Below are positions 12,541 through 25,034 of a DNA stretch of 64,000 bases, one piece after another. Both the position numbers and the translations under genes were made by a program. Below the pieces are notes generated by a model, which worked only from the letters and a program-made list of their open reading frames with translations, was not told the origin of the DNA and searched no databases. Within the stretch, counting starts at the first letter, position 1. The number at the start of each line of letters is the position of its first letter. Source of the stretch: Inia geoffrensis (taxonomy: Eukaryota > Chordata > Mammalia > Artiodactyla > Iniidae); NCBI GenBank assembly GCA_036417435.1, contig CM070902.1, positions 137,009,886-137,073,885 on the forward strand. The letters run 5' to 3'.

Positions 12541-12750
12541 AGGGCTTCCCAGGTGGCACAGTGGTTGAGAGTCTGCCTGCCGATGCAGGGGACACGGGTT
12601 TGTGCCCTGGTCCGGGAAGATCCCACATGCCACGGAGCGGCTGGGCCCGTGAGCCATGGCCGCTGAGCCTGCGTGTCCGGAGCCTGTGCTTTGCAACGGG
12701 AGAGGCCACAACAGTGAGAGGCCCGCGTACAGCAAAAAAAAAAAAAAAAA
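12541..12750 (+). mobile_element. CHR-type tRNA-derived SINE
   Basis: Begins GGGCTTCCCAGGTGGCACAG and shows the tRNA-like head with a B-box region (GGGTTTGTGCCCTGG), a GC-rich body (GGAGCCTGTGCTTTGCAACG) and a poly-A tail. A target-site duplication AAAAAGTACTGT flanks it at 12529-12540 and 12751-12762. The conserved body makes all six frames partly open, which explains several apparent ORFs here. It is non-autonomous and mobilised by L1. Confidence 0.92.
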
Positions 12751-12807
12751 AAAAAGTACTGTGACAAGTTATGAGAAATGATAATTGGGAAATACTTCAT
12801 AGGTTTA

Positions 12808-13770
12808 ATCAACAAATACTTAGTACCTATTGTGGACAAGTCATGGACCTGGGCTCTGGAGATACAGGAATCAGGAGAAGAGATAAAGCCAGTGAATTTA
12901 TAACATTTACTTTTTATTGAGGGAGATAAAAATAAAAATACAATTTCAAGTAATGTGAAGTGTTATATGAAGAAAAAAATTTAAAAGCTATAAAGAAAAA
13001 CAAAGACATTGACAAGGTTGTGGTGGAATACAGCAGTGCAATCCTCATTGAATCTTTGGGGGAGGTTTCTGATACGATGCTATTTGAACTGAATGAAGTG
13101 AATGAGCCATGCAAAGATCTGAGGGGAAAGCATTGAAGGTACATGTGTCAGCAAGCACAGGGGGCCTGGGGTAGAAGCAGTTGGAGTGTTTGGAAAACTA
13201 AAGCCAGAGTGGTCTAGAATTAGTGTGAGAGGAAGAGTAGCATGAAATAAGATCATGGGGGTAGCTAGAGTTCGGATATGTAGGGTCTTGCAGGTTATGG
13301 TAAAAGGCTTCAGATTTTGTTCCAAGTGTTATGGGAAGTCATTGGTGGCTTCTGCTCAGAAATATGATATTATCTGATTTACATTTTTGAAGAGTAACTG
13401 GCTACTTTGTGAAAAATAGACAAATGCAGAGGTGGAGAGCAGGTTAGTGCAGTAATAGTACCCTAGTCAATTGGCTATTGCAGTAATCTCAGCTGGTGAT
13501 GATTGTAGTTCAGCTGGGCTGTTATAAGTGGAGGTGAATAGAGTCAAGATATATATTGGAGGGAATGTTGCTAGTTCTTGATAGTGAATTGGATATGGGT
13601 ATGGAGAAAGCTAGACATGAGTCCAGGGCTTAAGAGAGAATTTAGGGCTACAGAGAAAAATTGCAGTCATCAGATTATGGATATTACTTAAAGTCAACTG
13701 GATGAGATCAGTGAGGAGTAAATGTAGATAGAGAAAAGATCCCAAGACTACCTCTTGGTCCTTACCAAGA
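12808..13770 (-). mobile_element. Ancient LINE L2, 3' half
   Basis: Read on the minus strand this is the end of the L2 reverse transcriptase and its 3' tail. Plus-strand landmarks are TTAGTACCTATTGTGG near the 3' end, ATGGGAAGTCATTGGTGGC (about 13331), TCTGATTTACATTTTTGAAG (about 13373) and GGCTATTGCAGTAATCTCAG (about 13472). These match the usual L2 order. It is heavily mutated with no open frame. L2 stopped moving before the placental radiation, so this marks old, orthologous sequence. Confidence 0.75.
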
Positions 13771-13799
13771 GGTCAAAAAATAAAGAATATCCAGCAAAT

Positions 13800-16244
13800 A
13801 GATCCCAGAAAAAAACAACTAGTGAGAAAGAATAGAAAATCAGGAGAGTTTGATTTTCCAAAATCCAAGTAAGGAAAGTGGTTTACATTCTGGTTAGTGC
13901 AAGATAGCAACATCAGTGCAGATTTTAAATATTATCAAATGACCTTACAAAACAGAACAAGTGAAGTCATTCCTACAAATTCTATAATATAAGCAGGAAA
14001 AACAAAAACACCAATTATTAGCAGTAGCAGTAAGGAACAAAGGAGGAATTTCCAACTTTCAGCTAGAGAACCAGGAATCTCCAACAAGTACATGCCTATG
14101 CAAGAAAGATCTATCCTTGGAAGAGAAACCTAGCAGGCAGGTCTGAGAATAACTGTCAAAACTGGGAAAGGGTTACAGAACACCCACTTTGTAGATGAAT
14201 GTAGAAAGACTAAAATGAAATTAGACTATGCTGGTGTGTCTAAGCCCTCAGAGCTTTCAGAAATACACAACCAAATTGCCTTCTAAAAGGCACACAAATT
14301 GCCTTCTAAAAGTTGCCACACCAACTCTCCTGAAAGTAGAATTCAAATTCATATGACCAGTAAAGGGAAAGAAGTCCTAGATACAAAGGGGGAACGGGAA
14401 CCAGAGAAACTAGAAGGTACAAAAATACTCTTATTTATAAATAATTTGCAGAAACAAGAGAAGAGGGCATCATAGGACCATGAATCTAGGAAAGCTATTC
14501 TGGTCTATCATCACCACTATACAGTAACATTCTAAAATAAGGAAAATCCATCTCAATAAAACATGAGTAACAGAAAATAATTGCAATATAAAATATATTG
14601 TAAGCAAAAAGACTAATTCTCTGAATGATGTAACAATGGACAGTGAAGACACACTAGAATAATTATGGCTCAGAGGCCAAAGAAAACTGTGACTTAATAT
14701 TTCAAAACTAGCTAAAAGAAATTAATAAAACACTTTTTAAAACAACTTAAAGTTTGCATAATCAATCAGAAAAGACTAGCTAAAAGACGTTAAAAGAAAG
14801 AGCTAAATGAATAATTAAAAATAAAAGAAAAAAGTCGGAAGACTAAACTAGAAGGAACAAAAAGTTAATAGATACTAATGAAATGATAGTAAGAGAAAAA
14901 ATGAAAGTAAAAAAATGGAAAAAATCAAAGAATTTTTTTAAATGAGTAAAAGAATTAGAGATGATAGATTTAGCAGACTGGAAAAAATGATTCAATGTGT
15001 GTATAAATTTCATTCCTTAAGAAGAAAACTAAAGAAAGCAGAAAAATTGTAATTCAATAACACTTTCCAGACATAAAGCAAAATTTGAGTTTACATATTG
15101 AAAATGTATACCATGGAAAAATCAACCCATGTTAATACTAACATAGATTTTTTAAATCTATTGAGCTTTAAGGAGAAAGAATATATCCTTTGGGCTTCCA
15201 GATACAAAAGCAAAGTGACTTACAAGGTGAAGAGATTGACTTACTTTTCAACAACAGTATTTTAAGCCGAAGACTGTGGGTAGTATATTTAAGATACTTG
15301 ACGAAAATGTAAGCCAAAAGTTTGTATCTCACTAAACTTACCTTTAGGTATACATATATCATCAATGAGGCTGTGAATGTGCAAGACCTCAAGGAATATT
15401 TCTAAAGAATCAACTAGGGAATGAATTCTGGGAAAGGTTCACCATAAAGATATTAAATATATTTAAATGTAGAGCTGATAGTGAATATAAAGGTGGTAGC
15501 ATAGTATTGAATATATACTTAATATATGCCCTGACAATGTTTTTAAATTACAACTTTAAAAATGAGGAAAGAAAGGAAGAGCACATAGAAATAGAATGCT
15601 TGTCAACTGCCTTATAGGTCTGAATTGGGAGTAAATGGTATTAGAAAGTAGAAGAAATTAAAGGTAAAACCAAACATTACTGAGCTATAAAACAAACAAA
15701 AAAATACCCATGGAGCTTATGAATAAATAAATCTGGTTCTTTAAAAATCAACTAAATTAAATCAGTTAAATGTGAGAAAATACAAAACTAGAAAATAGCA
15801 TGTAAAACTAGAAAATAATATACAAAATAAATAGAAAGAGGGAGTAATGACAGCTGTCAAAAGAAAGAAGGTAAATCAAATGAGACTTTTCTGCAAACTA
15901 TATACAAATTCATTTGAAACTTTAAAAGAAATAAATAATTTTCTAGGAAAATACAATTACCAAAATTGACCCAGGTAAACATAGTCTAAACAGAATGAAT
16001 TTAAAAGATTAAATAAAGATGTAAAGAATCTTCCCCAAAGATATTTCTATAGTGAAATTTTACAAAACCTATAAAGGTTAGGTCATCCAAATGCTATTTA
16101 AACTATTCCAAAACATGAAAAAGTAAGGAAAATAATAGATTTAATATAGAATTAATATCAAAACCTGAAAAATAATGTACAAAACAGAAAAATAGTCTAT
16201 TTTCACTTATAAATAGGTATGCAATTGTTAATTAAAATATTATT
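13800..16244 (+). mobile_element. Old L1 (L1M-type), 5' part, degraded
   Basis: Strongly A-rich plus strand with stop-riddled relics of L1 coding sequence. The clearest is about 15890-16110, which resembles the ORF2 segment around AKYNNFLEK / LNQ in other L1s (here it reads KEINNFLGKYNYQN) and continues towards the LLK..PKH region. The 5' limit is uncertain. It is interrupted by a younger L1 fragment after 16268 and appears to resume after 17115. Confidence 0.55.
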
Positions 16245-16268
16245 AAAAAGAATTAACCGTACATGAAA

Positions 16269-17091
16269 TAGCCATCATCAAAAAGTCTACAAACAGCAAA
16301 TGCTGGAGAGGGTGTGGAGGAAAGGGAACCCTCTTGCACTGTTGGTGGGATGTAAATTGATACAGCCACTATGGAGAACAGCTACTTAAAAAAATAAGAA
16401 TAGAACTACCATACAACTCAGCAATCTCACTACTGGGCATATACTCTGAGAAAACCATAATTCAAAAATAGTCATGTACCACAATGTTCATTGCAACACT
16501 ATTTACAATAGCCAGGACATGGAAGCAACCTAAGTGTCCATCAACAGATGAATGGATAAAGAAGATGTAGCACATATATACAATGAAATATTATTCAGCC
16601 ATAAAAAGCAATGAAGTTGAGTTATTTGTCGTGAGGTGGATGGACCTAGAGTCTGTCATACAGAGTGAAGTAAGTCAGATAGAGGAAAAAAAATACCGTA
16701 TGCTAACACACATATATGGGATCTAAAAAAAAAAAAATGTTCTGAAGAACCTAGGGGCAGGACAGGAATAAAGACACAGACATAGAGAATGGACTTGAGG
16801 ACACAGGGAGGGGAAAGGGTAAGCTGGGAAGAAGTGAGAGAGTGGCATTGACATATATACGCTACCAAATGTAAAATAGATAGCTAGTGGGAAGCAGCTG
16901 CGTATCACAGGGAGATCAGTTCGATGCTTTGTGACCACCTAGAGCAGTGGGATAGGGAGAGTGGGAGGGAGACACAAGAGGGAGGGAATATGGGGATATA
17001 TTTATATGTATAGCTGATTCACTTTGTTATACAGAAGAAACTAACACAACATTGTAAAGCAATTATACTCCAATAAAGATGTTAAGAAAAT
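16269..17091 (+). mobile_element. 5'-truncated L1 3' end, inserted in an older L1
   Basis: Starts within the ORF2 C-terminal region (GCCATCATCAAAAAGTCTAC) and runs through the cysteine-rich C-terminus to the 3'UTR and AATAAAGATGTTAAG tail. An imperfect 24-base direct repeat (22 of 24 identical by eye) flanks it at 16245-16268 and 17092-17115, a typical target-primed insertion signature. ORF2 is not functional: only its last few hundred bases are present, with stops. Confidence 0.88.
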
Positions 17092-17115
17092 AAAAAGAAT
17101 TAACAGAACATGAAA

Positions 17116-18780
17116 AAATTTACACCGTAACATGGGAGACATTTCATAAATACAGGGATGATTAATTATGAGGAAATCCATCAATATAATTCATCATATT
17201 AATATACTATGGAGAAAAAATAATATCAACATTTTCTTAAATGGCAAAAAGGCACTTAACAAAATACAACATCTATTCTGAACAGCACTTGGTAGTCATG
17301 AATGGACACTTACATATTATGAATATTTCCTTAAAATGATAAAATCACATCTAATCCAAAAGCCAGTATCTTCCCCAGAGATACTGAGACACTCTAGATC
17401 CTTTGCTGCAAAAGTCAGGAACAAGACAGTATGCTTACTACCTCCACCAAAATTTAATATTGTAGAAATTAGTCTACAGAATTAATCAAGAAAGCAATTA
17501 GAAACAAGATTTGGAAGAACAAGGTAAGACTATTTCTACTTGTAGACTACGTTATGTATGTATGGAAATATCAAATTAATTGATGGAAAAGTATTGTAAA
17601 CAATAAGAGAATTCAGTAAAATTGCAAGATATAACATTAATATACAAACATCAATTCAATACCCTTCACATATATGAATAATAACCAATTAGAGGATGAA
17701 TGGAAGAGAAGACTTAATTTACAGTAGAAAAAAATCTAAGTAAAATGTTAATAAAAAAATACCTAACATTCATATGAGGGAAGTTATAACATCTCCTGAA
17801 AGACAGAGAGGAGACATAAATAGATGTTTTTTAATAGACTCAATGCTAAAAAATGTCAGTTGTTCCTAAGTAAATTTATAAATCTAACCTGATCTCAATA
17901 CATATACCACTTTTTTTCTGGAGTTAAATAACTTGATTACACAATTTATTTGGAAAAATAAACAAGCAAGAATAACTAGGAAACACTGAAAAATTATGAG
18001 CTGTGTGTCTGTATTTTTGTGTATGTGTATGTGCATTAACTTTACTAGATATAAAAATATATCTTAAAGTTCTCTATAATAAAATAAAGTGGTATTGGTG
18101 CATGACTAGATAGACTAATGGAATAAAATAGGAAACCCAGAAATGAATCCAAGTGCATGCAAAGTCTTCCAGTAATGATAAATTAACTTGTTGTATACCA
18201 ATTCCCCTGCTGAGAATAAGTAAAAATCTGAATAAAGATAAGAAGGATAAGGAGAAAAAGTAACAGTTTTTGTGTATATGTGTGTGAGAGGCATCAGAGG
18301 ACTATCAAGCCAGTGAACACTGGAGGAACCATGTGCCTGGAGAGAACAGAAACACAGAGAGGTATACCTGATAGACTGTGTCTCAAACCCTCTTGAGATG
18401 GAGTGAAAAATGTCAGCTGCAAGGATGAGAAGCTAAAAGCAGCTACTGGAAATTTTATGGGGACAAATATTAGAGTTAAAGGCCTATCAAAGAGGAGAGG
18501 CTCATTGATAAATACATCAGTGAATAAATTGGAACTCCTAGAAAGCTGTCCCAGGAGTAGGGGTAAATCAGAGAAGGCAAGCCCTCACAAAATCTGTAGT
18601 CAAACTTTGAATAAAATCAGTTACATATTTGTGTATGGTGATCTGTCTGTACTCTAACTGCTTGCCAAAAGTAATATCTAGTCCCCTATAGAGAATAAAA
18701 TCATTCAGAATCTTTATGATTATTCATAACAATATCCAGCATTGAATAAAAAATGGCTAGATGTACTGAAGAAAAGGAAT
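17116..18780 (+). mobile_element. Old L1 (L1M-type) ORF2 remnant, continuation
   Basis: Degraded ORF2 sequence in the same orientation as 13800-16244. Recognisable relics include AATGGCAAAAAGGCACTTAAC (about 17240) and the segment at about 18063-18170 equivalent to the ORF2 VWYW...NGI region. No open frame exceeds 85 codons. The boundary with the next element is unclear. Confidence 0.55.
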
Positions 18781-18802
18781 ACATGATCAATTCTAAAAGA
18801 AA

Positions 18803-19005
18803 GGGCTTCCCTGGTGGCGCAGTGGTTGAGAGTCCGCCTGCCGAAGCAGGGGACACGGGTTTGTGCCCCGGTCCAGGAGGATCCCACATGCTGCAGAGCG
18901 GCTGGGCCCGTGGGCCATAACTGCTGGGCCTGTGCATCCGGAGCCTGTGCTCCGCAATGGGAGAGGCCGCAGCAGTGAGAGTTCCATGTACCACAAAAAA
19001 AAAAA
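18803..19005 (+). mobile_element. CHR-type tRNA-derived SINE
   Basis: Head GGGCTTCCCTGGTGGCGCAG, body through GGAGCCTGTGCTCCGCAATG and a short poly-A tail. Flanked by the near-identical repeats CTAAAAGAAA (18793-18802) and CTAAAAGGAA (from 19006). Several base changes from the other copies suggest moderate age. Confidence 0.92.
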
Positions 19006-19214
19006 CTAAAAGGAAAAATTATAGTAGAAAACAGACATACAGGAGATCCATATATTGACATTATCCCACATGGACTTTAAATAACTCTTCAAGAAATTAG
19101 ATGCCATATGGAGAACTTCAGGAGAAAACTGAACTATAACAACTATAAACTAAACTATAAAAAACTATCTTTAAAGTATAAAAAAGAAAAAGGTAATTCT
19201 AAACTATAAAATAC

Positions 19215-19955
19215 AACTGCTACTTCACACTCTCTAGGATGGCTATAATAAAAAATACAGATAATAGCAAGAGTTGATGAGGTTGTGGAGAAATTGGAAT
19301 TCTCATATATTGCTAATGGGAATGTAAAATAGGGCAGTCTCTATGAAAAACAGTCCAGGAGTTCCTCAAAAATTTAAACATACATAGAGTTACCATAATT
19401 ACCCAGCAATCTCACTCCTAGGTGTATACCCAAGAGAAATGAAAAGTTATGTTCATACAAAAACTTGCCCATGAATGTTCATAGCAACTTTATTCATAAT
19501 AGCTAAAAATGGAAATAACCCAATGTCGATTAACTGATAAATAGATAAATCAAATGTATATCCACACAGTGGAATATTATTCAACAATTAAAAAGAACTA
19601 AATATGGATACATGCTACAACATAGATGAATTGGAAAGCATTATGGGAAGTGAAAATATTCAGTCATGAAAGAACACATTGTATGATTCTGTTTATGTGT
19701 AATATTCAGAATAAGTAAATATATAGAGACAGAAAGCAGATTAGCAGAACCCAGGGATAGGACTGTTGGGAGAAGATGGGGAGCGACTGCTAATGAGTAT
19801 GGGGTTTCTTTTTGGAGTCATCAAATTGTTCTAAATTTGATTGTGGTGATGGTCATATAACTTTGTGAAGATACTAAAAATCATTGAATTAGACATTTTA
19901 AGTAAGTGAACTGTATAATACATGAACTATATCTCAATATAGTTGTTAAAAATAC
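19215..19955 (+). mobile_element. Old L1 (L1M-type) 3' end
   Basis: Shows the ordered landmarks of an L1M 3' end: GTTGATGAGGTTGTGGAGAA, TGGAATATTATTCAACAATT, GGGGTTTCTTTTTGGAGTCA, ATTGTGGTGATGGTCATATA and ATGAACTATATCTCAATATA. It differs from the younger L1s in this window in its 3'UTR, so it belongs to an older subfamily. No coding capacity. Confidence 0.8.
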
Positions 19956-20660
19956 AATATTTGAAATAAAGAACTCAATAAGTATGTTTAAAGAACTCAG
20001 TAAGTATGTTTAACATCAGATCAGACAAAGATGAAGAGAGTATTAGTAAATTAGAAGATAAATCAAAAGAAAATATATAGACTAAAACACAGAGGGATGT
20101 TTGGGAAATACTGAAAAGAGAATAAAAGATGTATGGAATGTGGTTTAAAGGTCTAACATATGTGTAATTGAAATCCCAACAGGAGAATGGAAAGAATAGG
20201 CCAGAAGCAATATTTGAAAAAGATGGTGGCTGAGAATCTCCCAAAACTGACATTAAATCACAATTCAAAATGTGCTAGAAACCCCAAATATGATAGATAA
20301 AAAGAAAACCATAATCAGACACATTGCTGTAAAACAAATGGAAAAATATTCAAAATATTCAAAGAGAAATGACACATTACATTCAAAGAACTGAGTATAT
20401 GGAAATGTAACATAGGATACAGGCAGCATATCAAATTAGTGAAGGAAAGAAGTTTGAAGTGGGGTTGGGATAACTAGAGAGCCACGTGGAAAAAAGATTA
20501 GATCGATCTATTCTTCATACTACACACCAGGATAAGCCATACAAATAAATACAAGTAAACACTAGAGGAAAACCCTAGTGTATACTTTTATAAACTAGAA
20601 TGGAAAAATCTCCAAGAGTCAGAATCCAGAAGCAATAAGGGACATGAGTGATAAATTTGA
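19956..20660 (+). mobile_element. Probable L1M fragment (ORF1-like region)
   Basis: A-rich sequence resembling the coiled-coil/RNA-binding part of an old L1 ORF1 on the plus strand, with many stops. A short internal duplication occurs near 19970-20010 (AAAGAACTCARTAAGTATGT twice). Assignment is by base composition and order only. Confidence 0.4.
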
Positions 20661-21379
20661 CTAAAAAACATTTTGCAATCACAATGCTCAGGAGGATGGA
20701 TTCTCTGGCCCCATGTTCAACATTGTGTTGAGAGGTAGGACTGTGTTATTGGTAAACACCTGGTGGAAAAAGGCCAATTCCTGAAATGAACAGATGTCTA
20801 TCACCATAACACAACAATTTAGATGCAGTTTCTCACATTGCATGTTCACTTATAAAACTAATTTATAAAGCTAAACCATAAATTTACCAGCTTTAAGTGC
20901 TATTTCACAGATCAGAGTTTGCTGGTATAATAAGCAGAAGGTTAAAACTTTACAATGTTCGTAACTGAATCTTTATTTGGTTTTTAAATTTGGATTTTAA
21001 TTTTTTATTTTTAATAATCTTATTTCTTTTTCTGTCATTTCTAACTCATCATTCATTTTTCTCTTCAGCTAATGCAATGGATGTAATTTTCCTATTGTTA
21101 GAATGTTATAGTAGTTGTCAACGAGACAAAGCTTAGTGGTCTTTGATTATTTTATAAAGTTTTATTTTTTTAATTTAATTTATTTAAAAGTATAGTTTCT
21201 ATTTCTTATCTAAAAATTCTGGGAAATCCCTATACTACAAGCTAATTACTGAAAGCATGTGCTTAATTTTATAAAATAGAAAAATTGAAAGTCATGAAAA
21301 TAAAAGACTTCAGATTATTGTCAAATTACATGTTATATAAAAGGGAAATGTATTAACCTTTGTGAACTTAAATAATAAC
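20661..21379. other. Intergenic, no recognised element
   Basis: AT-rich; I see no ORF of interest and no clear repeat family. Confidence 0.5.
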
Positions 21380-21614
21380 TAAATTTTATTGAGTGTTCAT
21401 TATGTGCCAAATACTGTGCTAAATGTTTTATGTGTGCTGTATTTTGTTTAATCTTCAGAATAACCCTTTGCTGTTAGTGTAGATACTAATATGATCTCTT
21501 TTTACCTATTAGGAAACCATGACTGAAAGAGTGAGTAATTGGCAGACCCTGGAGTCCAACTCACTGGTGTTACTAGAAGCTCTTCTCTTAACCTCTTCAC
21601 TATATTGCCTCACA
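21380..21614 (-). mobile_element. MIR-family SINE
   Basis: In minus orientation the full MIR order is visible on the plus strand: TATTGAGTGTTCATTATGTG, ACTGTGCTAAATG, AGGAAACCATGACTGAAAGA, the CORE region, then TTAACCTCTTCACTATATTG. MIRs are old, tRNA-derived, CORE-containing SINEs shared across mammals and sometimes retained as regulatory DNA. The two open frames at about 21519-21937 are chance readings that start inside this element. Confidence 0.8.
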
Positions 21615-22019
21615 CTTGGAAGTTCCTTAAGAATGTCTGGATTTTTAAAAATCATAAACTTCTATTGGCCCCCTTTAAACAATTCTTTAAGATGTGCAGA
21701 TCATGTTCAGCAAATGAGCCATATGGCAACTGGGCAAGTGGTTTGCCTTGTGTTTTACAGTCACAGAAGATTGATAATTTAGGGAGTATTCTACAGGCAC
21801 ATAATAAGTATAATTTTCTTGATTCTCACCCGTTCTTACATACAAAAACTTATATAAAAAATAGAACCAATAATATTTTTGCCCAAAATGGCTCTGAAAG
21901 TTTGCATATTGCTTCAGTCTCCACTGCAAACAAATAGTAAAAGATAAAAAGTTTTAAGCCAAAGTAAAAATAAAAATGATATTGGTTCAGAAACAGGATA
22001 ATCATCTCCATGGCAATAT

Positions 22020-23274
22020 CCAGTAAAGTTGAACATGTTTTATCCTATAAGCTGGTTAATTCCATTTCTAGGTGTATATGTTAGAGAAAAATATCCCAAG
22101 ATATTGAACAAGAATAGAACAGAAACTCAGTGCAGTGACCATGGCTGAAGTTTGGGCTTCCTGGGCTGCTCCAGGAAGCAGGCATTGCTAAACACGGTCA
22201 TGCAGAAAAGTGCTAAAAATATTTTATGTAAGATGGAAACCATATTTAGGGTAAGTGCTTCAAGTCGGGGACTAAGTAGGGCTGCTGAGCACCCACCAAC
22301 ACATAAAAGGATGGACAGAGGTTACTGATCACCTGGGACTTTGGCTGTTAGTAAGCTGGGGAATTTGACAAACAGAGGGTAAATACTTAATATTATTATG
22401 AATGAGAACACATTTGCCCACAATCCCGTGATTATTCTACAATATCCAATATTGCTCAGAGACTTAAGCCTTTGAAAGTCATTATAAGAGCTGATTCTGG
22501 AATCAGCATTCCCATAAATGTCAAGAATGATTTTAAAAAGATCTCTTATATTGTTATTTTAAAGGGTACATGTAGTTGTATATAATGCAGTAAGACCAGG
22601 AAAAAGAAATAAGGTACACATTTGAAAGAAAGAGACAAAAAAGTCTTTATCTGAAGACAATACAACTCCCTATACAGGGATTTCACATGTAAATTATTAA
22701 AATTAATAGACAATTCAGTAAGTTTGTGAATACAAGATCAGGATCAAATATCATTAGCATCCTTATATGTCATCAACAATCAACTAGAATATGTAATAGA
22801 TTAAAAGCTCATTCACAATAACAATGAGGACTATAAGGTATTAAGAATAAATCTAAAACATTTTGAAGACCTTTTGGGGAATTTTAAAAACATTATTGTG
22901 GGAAATAAAAGACCTAATTAAATGAAAGTATACAGTGAAGGGAGATACTCAATGAGATCAGTATCAATTCTCTATGAATTCATCTATGAACTCAGTGCAA
23001 TTCAGTCAAAAGGCCAATGGACATTTTTGTATTGGATTGTATTTGTATGGAATTGGATGATGTTATTTAAAAATTCATATAAAAGAGCAAAGACCCAAGA
23101 ATAACAGAGATAACGTTGAAGAAAAAGAAAGGACGGGGAGGGAGGAGTCACTTTTCCTCCTAGATATAAAGACATGGAATAGATTAGAGAGGCCTAGAAA
23201 TAAACATATGTATGGAAGTCTCATATCAAAATGGCTTACTAAATACGGAAAGGGTGGACAATTTAATAAGTGGT
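22020..23274 (+). mobile_element. Old L1 (L1M-type) fragments; 3' part is host of the next insertion
   Basis: From about 22620 to 23274 the sequence follows an old L1 ORF2 with stops, ending at GGACAATTTAATAAGTGGT, the ORF2 segment where a full-length L1 has inserted. The reading appears to continue after 30410 (GTGCTGAACTAATAGG), so one older L1 was split by a 7.1-kb insertion. The stretch at 22030-22110 resembles an L1 3' region and may be separate. Confidence 0.6.
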
Positions 23275-24490
23275 TCGGGGGGGAGGAGCTTCAGGATGGT
23301 AGAGGAGTGAGACTTGGAGATCGCCTTCCTCCCCACAAATACACCAGAAATACATCTACAGGTGGAACAACTCCTACAGAGCACCTACTGAAAGCTGACA
23401 GAAGACCTCAGGCTTCCCAAAAGGCAAGAAACTCCCTACGTACCTGGGGAGGGCAAAAGAAAAAAGAAAATACAGAGACAAAAGAATACGGATGGGATCT
23501 GCACCACTGGGAGGGAGCTATGAGGGAGGAAAAGTTTCCACACACTAGGAAGCCCCTTCACTGGTGAAGATGGGGGCTGAGCAGGGAGGAAGCTTCAGAA
23601 CCACGGAGGAGAGTGCAGCAACAGGGGTGCAGAGGGCAAAGTGGAGAGATTCCCACACAAAGGATCGGTGCCAACCAGCACTCACCAGCCTGAGAGGCTT
23701 GTTTATTCACCCACTGGGGCAGGTGGGGGCTGAGAGATGAGGCTCAGGCTTCAGAGATCAGATCCCAGGGAGAGGACTGGGGTTGGCTGCGTGAATACAG
23801 TCTGAAGGGGTTAATGCACCACAGCTAGCTGGGAGGGAGTCTGGGAAAAGTCTGGACCTGCCTCAGAGACAAGAGACAATTGTTTTGGGGTGTGTGAGGG
23901 GAGGGGATTAAGAGCACCACCTAAACTAGCTCCAGAGACAGGCTCGAGCCATGGCTATCAGCGTGGACAAGAGAGATGGGTATGAAACACTAAGGTTTCT
24001 GCTACAGCCACCAAGGAGCCTATGTGCAAGCACAGGTCACTGTCCACACCTCCCCTCCTGGGAGTCTGTGCAGCCCACCACTGCCAGGGTCCCGTGATCC
24101 AGGGACAACTTCCATGGGACAACACACGGCACACTTCAGGCTGTTGTAATGTCACTCAGGCCTCTGTCACTGCAGTCTCACACCACATTCCGAACCCCTC
24201 CCTCTCCCCGGCCTGAGTGAGCCAGAGCCCCCAAATCAGCTGCTCCTTTAACCTCAGCCTGTCTCCGTGAAGAACAGACACCCTCAAGCAACCTACATGC
24301 AGAGACAGGGCCAAATCCAAAGCTGAATCCAAGGAGCTGTGCAAAGAAAGAAGAGAAAGGGAAATATCTCCCTGCAGCCTCAGGAGCAGGAGACTAAATC
24401 TCCACAATCAACTTGATGTACCCTGCATCTGTGGAATACCTGAATAGACAACAAATTATCCCAAAATTGAGGTGGTGGACTTTGGCAGCA

Positions 24491-24516
24491 ACAATATATA
24501 TATATATATATATATT
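24491..24516. repeat. (AT)n microsatellite inside the L1 5'UTR
   Basis: About 13 AT/TA units followed by a T-run. It creates an artificial YIYIYI reading on the minus strand. Likely length-variable. Confidence 0.9.
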
Positions 24517-25034
24517 TTTTCCTTTTTCTCTTTTTCCATTTGGCTGACAGGGTCTTGGTGTTCCAGCCGGGTATCATGCCTGTGCCTTTGAGGTGGGAAA
24601 ACCGAGTTCAGGATATTTGTCCACCTAGAGACTCCCGGCTCCACGTAATATCAAACGATGAAAGCTCTCCAAGAGATCTCCATCTCAACGTGAAGGCCTA
24701 GCTCCACTCAACGACCAGCAAGCTACAGTCCTAGACACCCTATGCCAAGCAACTAGTAAGACAGGAACACAACCCCACCCATTAGCAGAGAGGCTGCCTA
24801 AAATCATAATAAGGTCACAGACACCCCAAAAAACACCACCGGATGCAGTCCTGCCCACTAGAAATACAAGATCCGGCCTCATCTTTGAGAACACAGTCAC
24901 TAATCCCCTCCACCAGAAAGCCTACACAACCCACTGAACCAACCTTAGCCACTGGGGGCAGACACCAAAAACAACAGGAACTATGAACCTGCAGCCTGAG
25001 AAAAGGAGACCCCAAACACAGTAAGTTAAGCAAA

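Noticed and set aside
12410..12839. Overlapping 67-106 codon frames on both strands
   Set aside because: All come from the GC-rich SINE body at 12541-12750, and the same peptide patterns recur at every CHR SINE.
21519..21937. Two overlapping plus-strand frames of 87 and 132 codons
   Set aside because: They start inside a MIR and continue in AT-rich DNA, with no recognisable domain.
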